From positions 1 through 12,172 of the forward strand of contig CAZVVN010000085.1 in NCBI GenBank assembly GCA_964630665.1: a stretch of DNA of 12,172 nucleotides. The letters are read 5' to 3'. The DNA is from UBA9619 sp964630665. Its GTDB lineage: Bacteria > Pseudomonadota > Gammaproteobacteria > Arenicellales > UBA868. Of this stretch, positions 7,630 through 12,172 are shown in pieces; positions within the stretch are counted from its first letter, which is position 1, and each line of letters starts with the position of its first letter. The notes below the pieces were generated by a model. The model did not search any database. It was not told where the DNA came from and was given only the letters and a program-made list of their open reading frames with translations. The position numbers and the translations under genes are program-made.

Positions 7630-8219
7630 CGCTTACCGGCCAGGCTCTTGAGTGCCGCACGAATCAGGTCCTCGACTCCGCTATCGTCCGCGGCGGCATC
7701 ACGAACCGCCCGGGTGGCTTCACTGGGGCGATAACCCAGTGCGACCAGTGCACTGACCGCGTCCTGTTCCGGTGTCAATGGCGTGGCACCAGCCAATGTC
7801 GAGTCTCCACCACCAGTTACGTCGAGTCGATCCCGCAAGTCAACGATCAGGCGCTCAGCGGTCTTACGTCCGATACCAGGCACCCGTGTCAGCGTCGCGG
7901 CGTCCCCGGCATTGACGCAGGCAACCAGATCGTCTGCTGTGAGCCCGGATAGAATCGCCAGGGCGACCCGCGGCCCCACTCCACTGACTTTCAGCAGGCT
8001 GCGAAACAGATCACGCTGGCGCATCTCACTGAAGCCGAACAGCAGGTGGGCGTCATCCCGTACCACCATGTGCGTGTGCAAGGAAACATCGCTCCCGGAC
8101 TCCGGCAGATCGTAGAACGCTGTCATCGGTGCTTCAAGTTCATAGCCAACACCCCCCACGTCGATCAGCAACCGCGGTGGCTGCTTGTAGATCAACTTGC
8201 CCGTTACCCGTCCAATCAC
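7630..8219 (-). CDS. ruvA: RuvA, Holliday junction binding protein (last codons in gap)
   Basis: Tetrameric protein that binds Holliday junctions and loads RuvB. Domain I (OB fold) starts MIGRVTGKLIYKQPPRLLID, with VGYELEAP and HTHMVVRDDAHLLFGF. Domain II has two helix-hairpin-helix motifs, LKVSGVGPRVALAILSG and TRVPGIGRKTAERLI. After an acidic flexible linker, domain III (RuvB-binding) reads QDAVSALVALGYRPSEATRAV and ends near AALKSLAGK. About 196 residues are visible against 203 in E. coli, so nearly the whole protein is present and its stop is expected inside the N run. Start is GTG at 8219, with GGAG about 9 bases upstream. It lies 32 bases after ruvC. Confidence 0.95.
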
Positions 8220-8251
8220 CCTCTTATCTCCAGGCGTCTAGCTCATCCACA

Positions 8252-8767
8252 TCAGCCGCCGACCCGGCGCCGGCCCGGCTGCAGGCGACGTTCACCTTCT
8301 GCCGTGTGTAGATGACAGATCGCACAGGCCAACGCATCCGCTGCGTCGATCGGTGGTTTATGATCCATACTGAGCAACACCCGCACCATATGCTGAACCT
8401 GCTCCTTGGCAGCACCTCCCGTACCGACGACCGATCGCTTGATCTCCAGTGCGCTGTAGTCCGATATCGGTAACCCGTGGTTGACCGCCGCCAGCATGGC
8501 ACTGCCACGGGCATGACCCAGAATCAGAGCCGCGTGGGGGTTGCTGGCGAGAAAAACCCGCTCCACGGCAGCTGACTGGGGTCGCCAGTCCTGGATAACT
8601 TTGCTGACACCACTGTAAATGGTCGCCAATCGATCACCAAGGTCACCGTCCCCGGCTCGAATACACGCGCTGTGTACGTGCCTCAGGCTGTGGCCCTCGA
8701 GTTCAACCACACCCACTCCGGTTACCCGCGAACCTGGGTCGATACCGAGTATCCTTATGGCCGTCAT
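8252..8767 (-). CDS. ruvC: RuvC, Holliday junction resolvase
   Basis: Dimeric endonuclease that cleaves Holliday junctions processed by RuvAB. The 171 residues (E. coli 173) have the RNase-H-like fold with all four acidic residues: Asp10 in ILGIDPGSRVTG, Glu69 in AAVERVFLASN, and Asp141 and Asp144 in PIDAADALACAICH, each shifted by three from E. coli numbering. The C-terminus is Arg/Gly-rich (RRLQPGRRRVGG). ATG at 8767 has only a weak Shine-Dalgarno and lies 24 bases after the yebC stop. ruvA follows after 32 bases, so ruvC, ruvA and ruvB form one unit. Confidence 0.97.
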   Translation of the reverse strand: MTAIRILGIDPGSRVTGVGVVELEGHSLRHVHSACIRAGDGDLGDRLATIYSGVSKVIQDWRPQSAAVERVFLASNPHAALILGHARGSAMLAAVNHGLPISDYSALEIKRSVVGTGGAAKEQVQHMVRVLLSMDHKPPIDAADALACAICHLHTAEGERRLQPGRRRVGG

Positions 8768-8791
8768 GATTCCAGTCCGGGTTTGGAAAAC

Positions 8792-9535
8792 TCAACCCGA
8801 GGCCTGCATATCCTCAGGCAAACTTGCGTTGGTAAAGACGTCCTGCACGTCTTCGAGTTCCTCCAGCGCATCTATCAAGCGCACGACTTTCTCGGCCTGT
8901 TCTCCTTCAAGGGTGGTCTCGCTGGCGGGCCGCTGCACCACCTCTGTGAACTCGGGTTTCAAACCAGCCTCATCGAGCGCCTGGGTGACGACCGGTAGAG
9001 CCTCGGGTGCAGTCGTCACCTCAAGGCTGCCATCGGGGTTGGTGTCGACGTCATCGGCGCCGGCGTTGACGGCAGCCTCCATGACACTGTCTTCGTCAAC
9101 TCCCGGTGCGAAAACCACCAGCCCGATCTTGTCGAACAGATAGGCAACCGAGCCTTCCGCACCCAGGTTACCGCCGTGCTTGGTAAAAGCGTGGCGGACT
9201 TCGCTCACTGTTCGATTTCGGTTGTCGGTCGTGCACTCCACCAGGACTGCAACACCACCCGGGGCGTAGCCTTCGTACCGCGCCTCTTCGTAGGAAACAC
9301 CATCCAGCTCCCCTGTTCCCCGTTTGATCGCACGATCCACCGTGTCGCGGGTCATGTTGGCACCGAGCGACTTATCGATCGCAGTCCGCAGACGTGGGTT
9401 TGCGCCAGGATCGCCACCCCCTGAGCGAGCCGACACGGTGATCTCACGAATGAGCTTGGTAAACAACTTGCCGCGCCTGGCGTCCTGGGCCGCCTTACGG
9501 AACTTAATGTTGGCCCATTTACTGTGGCCTGCCAT
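8792..9535 (-). CDS. yebC: YebC/PmpR/TACO1 family protein
   Basis: Cytoplasmic protein of the YebC family, long annotated as a transcriptional regulator (PmpR). Recent work on family members points to a ribosome-associated role in translating proline-rich stretches. The 247 residues (E. coli 246) begin with the signature MAGHSKWANIKFRKAAQDAR and continue KLFTKLIREI, NPRLRTAIDKS, GYAPGGVAVLVECTTDN and KHGGNLGAEGSVAYLF. The C-terminus is acidic (LIDALEELEDVQDVFTN). The ATG at 9535 matches the universal family start. It follows nudB after 35 bases and precedes ruvC by 24, the usual neighbour in Gammaproteobacteria. Whether this copy binds DNA or acts on ribosomes cannot be read from sequence. 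Confidence 0.96.
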   Translation of the reverse strand: MAGHSKWANIKFRKAAQDARRGKLFTKLIREITVSARSGGGDPGANPRLRTAIDKSLGANMTRDTVDRAIKRGTGELDGVSYEEARYEGYAPGGVAVLVECTTDNRNRTVSEVRHAFTKHGGNLGAEGSVAYLFDKIGLVVFAPGVDEDSVMEAAVNAGADDVDTNPDGSLEVTTAPEALPVVTQALDEAGLKPEFTEVVQRPASETTLEGEQAEKVVRLIDALEELEDVQDVFTNASLPEDMQASG

Positions 9536-9570
9536 AACTGTACCTGATTCTCCGGTCTTGCCCCGGTGCG

Positions 9571-10035
9571 TTACCCGTCCGCCGCCGCGACCCGCTCAAG
9601 CGCGTCCCGGTTACTCCACGACCAGACCTTCTCGATCGCCTCGGCAAATGACAGCCAGCAACTGGCGGAGTGTTCCGCTTCAGACAATCTTGCCGTACAG
9701 GTCTCTGGAACTTCCAACGAGAACAGGTGCTCCGTGTTGTCCGGCACAGCGGGTGCATAACGGTAACGATACTCCGGCATTACTGGAAAGGAATAGGTGT
9801 GCTGCCAGTCACGCCAGCCCGAGGATGACTCGATTCCGGTCTCTTCTTTCAACTCGCGGCGGGCAGCTTCAGCCGCCGGCTCGTCGGGCCACTCAAGGCT
9901 GCCGGTCACCGACTGCCAGAAAACCGGTCGCGCTCGTTTGAGCAGCAAAGTCTGGCCGGCCGGGGTATGAACTACGACCAGCACGGACTCGGGCCGCTTG
10001 TAGGTCTGTGCCGTGGTGAATAACGTAGCGCTCAC
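9571..10035 (-). CDS. nudB: NudB, dihydroneopterin triphosphate diphosphatase (Nudix)
   Basis: Nudix hydrolase; the E. coli homologue removes pyrophosphate from dihydroneopterin triphosphate in folate synthesis. The 154-residue chain shows YKRPESVLVVVHT, LLLKRARPVFWQSVTGS, the Nudix box at residues 45-68 with RELKEETGI, then YRYRYAPAVPDNTEHLFSLE and a C-terminal KVWSWSNRDALE, matching the HRYAPG...NTE and SWSNR features of NudB rather than generic Nudix proteins. The Nudix box has one extra residue between Gly45 and Glu52 (G-x6-E instead of G-x5-E). Start is GTG at 10035, overlapping the aspS TGA as GTGA, a common sign of translational coupling. It lies 35 bases before yebC. Confidence 0.92.
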   Translation of the reverse strand: MSATLFTTAQTYKRPESVLVVVHTPAGQTLLLKRARPVFWQSVTGSLEWPDEPAAEAARRELKEETGIESSSGWRDWQHTYSFPVMPEYRYRYAPAVPDNTEHLFSLEVPETCTARLSEAEHSASCWLSFAEAIEKVWSWSNRDALERVAAADG

Positions 10036-11828
10036 GGTGTTTCCTGGCCAGCTGCCGCAGGCTGGGCCACCCGCGTACGAATACCGAGTTCACGCAACTG
10101 GTTTTGTCCAACCTCGCTCGGCGAATCAGTTAACAGGCACGATGCTTTCTGGGTTTTGGGAAAAGCAATCACGTCACGGATCGACTCTTCCCCGGCTATC
10201 ATTGCCACGATCCGGTCCAGGCCGAAGGCGATCCCGCCGTGTGGCGGGGCACCGTAGCGTAATCCATCGAGTAGAAAACCGAACTTCTCGGCAGCTTCCT
10301 GAGCGTCGATACCCAATAGTGCCAGGATTCGGGCCTGGGTGTCGGATCGATGGTTACGTATGGATCCACCGCCGATTTCGGTACCGTTCAGAACCATGTC
10401 GTAGGCCCTGGACAACACTCGACCTGGTTCACTGTCAAGTAGATCAAGGTCTCTCTCACGCGGGGCAGTGAAGGGGTGGTGCAACGACTGCCATTGCCTG
10501 GTTTCGGGGTCGCGCTCAACCAATGGAAAATCGACTACCCAAAGGGGGCGCCAGCCACCATCAGTCAAGTTCAGGTCGTGACCCAGGCGCACTCGCAATG
10601 CGCCGAGAGCGTCATTGACCACGCTGGCCGTGTCGGCACCGAAAAACACCAGGTCCCCGGACTGCACTTCGGTGCGCCGTACGATCTCGTCGACTACCGC
10701 CTCGGGCAGGAACTTAAGGATCGGTGACTGCAGGCCGCCGCGTCCGGTGGACAGATCATTGACCTTGATCCAGGCCAGGCCTTTGGCACCGTACAGCCCG
10801 ACGAACTCGGTGTAACCGTCGATCTGCTGCCGGCTGAGCACCCCACCTCCCGGAACCCGTAGCGCGGCGACCCGTGAACCCGGTGTCGTTGCCGGGCCGG
10901 AAAAGACCTTGAACTCGACATCGGTCATCAACTCGGCAATGTCGACCAATACCATCGGAATGCGAAGATCAGGACGGTCGCTGCCGTAGTGCCGAAGAGC
11001 CTCTTCATAGGACAGACGCGGAAACGGACCCGGCAGTTCGCTGCCGAGGACGTCACGAAAAAGGCGTACGACCATGTCTTCCATGACCGCCATGACGTCG
11101 TCCTCCTCCACGAACGACATCTCGACGTCCAGCTGGGTGAACTCAGGCTGTCGGTCAGCTCGCAAATCCTCGTCCCGGAAGCAGCGGGCAAACTGGTAAT
11201 AACGCTCGACTCCAGAGACCATCAGCAGTTGCTTGAACAGCTGGGGCGACTGCGGAAGAGCGAAAAACTCGCCGGGATGCGTACGGCTGGGAACCAGGTA
11301 ATCGCGAGCCCCCTCCGGTGTCGAGCGGGTCAGCATCGGCGTTTCGACCTCGATGAAATCCTGGCCCTCCAGACAGCCTCTCAACGAGCGAACCACCCGA
11401 TGGCGCAGTCGCAGGTTGCTCTGCATGCGCTGGCTGCGAAGGTCCAGATAACGGTACCGCAGACGCACCGCCTCGCCGGTGTCATCATCTTCGGCCTGGA
11501 ACGGCAGCGGGTCACTGGCGTTGAGAATCTCGATGTTGTGGCCGAGCACCTCGACGGCCCCGGTCGGCAGTTCCGGGTTGTGTGTGCCTTCCGGCCGGAC
11601 GCGTACCCGGCCCGAGGCCCGTAGAACATACTCATTGCGTACAGCTTCGGCGACCGAAAACTGCTCCGGGCGATCCGGGTCCATCACCACCTGTACCAAA
11701 CCGCTGCGGTCGCGCAAATCGATGAATATCACACCGCCATGGTCGCGGCGACGCTGCACCCAGCCGCACAGGCTCACGTCCTGGCCAATGGAAGTGGTAT
11801 CAATGGTCCCGCACAAGTGACTACGCAT
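10032..11828 (-). CDS. aspS: Aspartyl-tRNA synthetase, probably non-discriminating type
   Basis: Class II synthetase that attaches Asp to tRNA. From ATG 11828 it has 598 residues (E. coli 590). It has an N-terminal OB-fold anticodon domain (about 1-110; LCGWVQRRRDHGGVIF), ETPMLTRSTPEGARDYLVP, motif 2 CFRDEDLRADRQPEF (216-230), a bacterial GAD insertion domain (about 280-410, with VAALRVPGG and GLYGAKGLAWIKVN), and motif 3 GIAFGLDRI (532-540). His30 and Gly81 are the residues linked to relaxed anticodon recognition in Pseudomonas AspRS, predicting that tRNA-Asn is also aspartylated. The start was chosen because family members begin MRxxxCG. An in-frame ATG at 11840 and a TTG at 11858 are alternatives. 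The Shine-Dalgarno at 11828 is weak, and a short upstream ORF overlaps the start. It overlaps nudB by 4 bases. Confidence 0.96.
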   Translation of the reverse strand: MRSHLCGTIDTTSIGQDVSLCGWVQRRRDHGGVIFIDLRDRSGLVQVVMDPDRPEQFSVAEAVRNEYVLRASGRVRVRPEGTHNPELPTGAVEVLGHNIEILNASDPLPFQAEDDDTGEAVRLRYRYLDLRSQRMQSNLRLRHRVVRSLRGCLEGQDFIEVETPMLTRSTPEGARDYLVPSRTHPGEFFALPQSPQLFKQLLMVSGVERYYQFARCFRDEDLRADRQPEFTQLDVEMSFVEEDDVMAVMEDMVVRLFRDVLGSELPGPFPRLSYEEALRHYGSDRPDLRIPMVLVDIAELMTDVEFKVFSGPATTPGSRVAALRVPGGGVLSRQQIDGYTEFVGLYGAKGLAWIKVNDLSTGRGGLQSPILKFLPEAVVDEIVRRTEVQSGDLVFFGADTASVVNDALGALRVRLGHDLNLTDGGWRPLWVVDFPLVERDPETRQWQSLHHPFTAPRERDLDLLDSEPGRVLSRAYDMVLNGTEIGGGSIRNHRSDTQARILALLGIDAQEAAEKFGFLLDGLRYGAPPHGGIAFGLDRIVAMIAGEESIRDVIAFPKTQKASCLLTDSPSEVGQNQLRELGIRTRVAQPAAAGQETP

Positions 11829-11868
11829 GCCAGGACCCATCCGGACGTCTGCCGACAAAGCATCGCAT
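11821..11868 (-). CDS. possible 15-codon leader ORF overlapping the aspS start
   Basis: ATG at 11868 opens MRCFVGRRPDGSWHA and stops at TAG (11821-11823), overlapping the first 8 bases of aspS in another frame. It is preceded by the strongest ribosome-binding sequence of this junction, GGGGGGAGG, with 9 bases between GGAGG and ATG. The aspS ATG itself has only a poor site. This layout fits translational coupling: ribosomes finishing the leader could restart at aspS. The peptide has no run of Asp codons, so classical attenuation is not suggested. It may also be a chance ORF, with the G-rich site serving another purpose. Confidence 0.35.
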   Translation of the reverse strand: MRCFVGRRPDGSWHA

Positions 11869-11877
11869 GACTGAAAA

Positions 11878-11886
11878 CCTCCCCCC
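11878..11886 (-). promoter_or_regulatory. strong Shine-Dalgarno upstream of aspS leader ORF
   Basis: GGGGGGAGG on the minus strand, just after the FmdB stop. It is 9 bases from the leader ATG (11868) but about 49 bases from the aspS ATG (11828), too far to serve aspS directly. Confidence 0.5.
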
Positions 11887-11888
11887 GA

Positions 11889-12172
11889 TCAAGTGGAAGG
11901 GGTTGCGTTTTTACTGCCGCTAGAACCGGTACCGGCCGAACCCGAGCTTCCTTTGGACTTGCTCTCGCTGGACTTACTGCCGGCAGCTTTTGAATCGCTC
12001 GATTTGGCTTCACCAGACTTGGCATCGCCAGATTTCGAATCACCGGACTTGGTGTCGCCAGATTTCGAATCACCGGCCTTTGAATCGGCTGTGCTCTCCT
12101 TACCGGTGCCGCCTTCGGCACTTTTGGGCTTCTCTTTACCGGAATCCTTGAAATCGGTTTCGTACCAGCCGG
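11889..12172 (-). CDS. FmdB-family zinc-ribbon protein, C-terminal part
   Basis: Only about 94 C-terminal residues are in the window. They open with GWYETDFKDSGKEKPKSAEG; GWYxTDF directly follows the zinc ribbon in FmdB-family proteins. The Cys-containing zinc-binding domain would lie beyond the window edge. The rest is a disordered tail rich in Ser, Lys, Gly and Asp with a pentapeptide repeat, ending GSKNATPST. Ser/Gly-rich tails are common in this family, and the gene is often found upstream of aspS in Gammaproteobacteria. The function is not established; 'regulatory protein' is a family name based on amidase-gene regulation in another bacterium. Its TGA (11889-11891) is in the same frame as aspS, with 60 bases between the stop and the aspS ATG. 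Confidence 0.85.
   Translation of the reverse strand, partial: GWYETDFKDSGKEKPKSAEGGTGKESTADSKAGDSKSGDTKSGDSKSGDAKSGEAKSSDSKAAGSKSSESKSKGSSGSAGTGSSGSKNATPST
11982..12086 (-). repeat. 15-bp (pentapeptide) tandem repeat in the FmdB tail
   Basis: Seven tandem 15-base units encode variants of D-S-K-S-G (DSKAG, DSKSG, DTKSG, DSKSG, DAKSG, EAKSS, DSKAA). A 22-base stretch is repeated exactly at 12025-12046 and 12055-12076, a 30-base period. Units are in frame, so copy-number change would only lengthen or shorten the tail. Confidence 0.9.

Noticed and set aside
10989..11624. 211-codon plus-strand open frame opposite aspS
   Set aside because: It is antisense to a highly conserved synthetase, with no recognisable family or start signal.
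11829..11858. N-terminal extension of AspRS from TTG 11858 or ATG 11840
   Set aside because: Family members begin at MRxxxCG; the extension shows no family similarity and no good ribosome site.
11889..11891. Possible read-through fusion of FmdB into AspRS (same frame)
   Set aside because: A TGA separates them and AspRS has its normal family start; nothing suggests recoding.

Overview
The window carries a conserved gammaproteobacterial chromosomal core block. All recognisable genes lie on the minus strand and are described here in transcription order, from high to low coordinates. The gene order aspS - nudB - yebC - ruvC - ruvA - ruvB - ybgC - tolQ - tolR - tolA - tolB - pal - cpoB is the classic arrangement in Gammaproteobacteria. 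The proteins also align best, from memory, with gammaproteobacterial families such as those of Pseudomonas and E. coli. Base composition is moderately GC-rich. I see no mobile element, CRISPR array, rRNA or tRNA.

Layout: (1) 12172-11889, C-terminal tail of an FmdB-type zinc-ribbon protein, cut by the window edge and ending in a Lys/Ser/Gly-rich pentapeptide repeat. (2) 11868-9571, a possible 15-codon leader ORF with a strong Shine-Dalgarno, overlapping the start of aspS, then aspS and nudB, which share a 4-base GTGA overlap. (3) 9535-6595, yebC and the Holliday-junction genes ruvC, ruvA and ruvB. A run of ten N at 7620-7629 sits exactly on the ruvA/ruvB junction, hiding the end of ruvA and the start of ruvB. 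(4) 6594-6497, a 98-base spacer with two inverted repeats. (5) 6487-1115, the Tol-Pal envelope module: ybgC, tolQ, tolR, tolA, tolB, pal, cpoB, with short spacers consistent with one operon. (6) 1114-1009, an AT-rich spacer with a weak terminator-like hairpin. (7) 1008-1, a YeeE/YedE-type sulfur-compound permease truncated by the window edge.

Function: aspS charges tRNA with aspartate, and its residues suggest a non-discriminating enzyme that also charges tRNA-Asn. nudB acts in folate synthesis, yebC in translation or regulation, and RuvABC resolves recombination intermediates. TolQ, TolR and TolA use the proton gradient to power outer-membrane constriction through TolB and Pal. CpoB coordinates this with peptidoglycan synthesis, and YbgC is the customary thioesterase partner.

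Most of the window is ordinary core genome. The observations most worth checking are the leader ORF coupled to aspS, the non-discriminating AspRS signature, the perfect repeats inside tolA, and the N gap. I see no strong evidence of an undescribed system.
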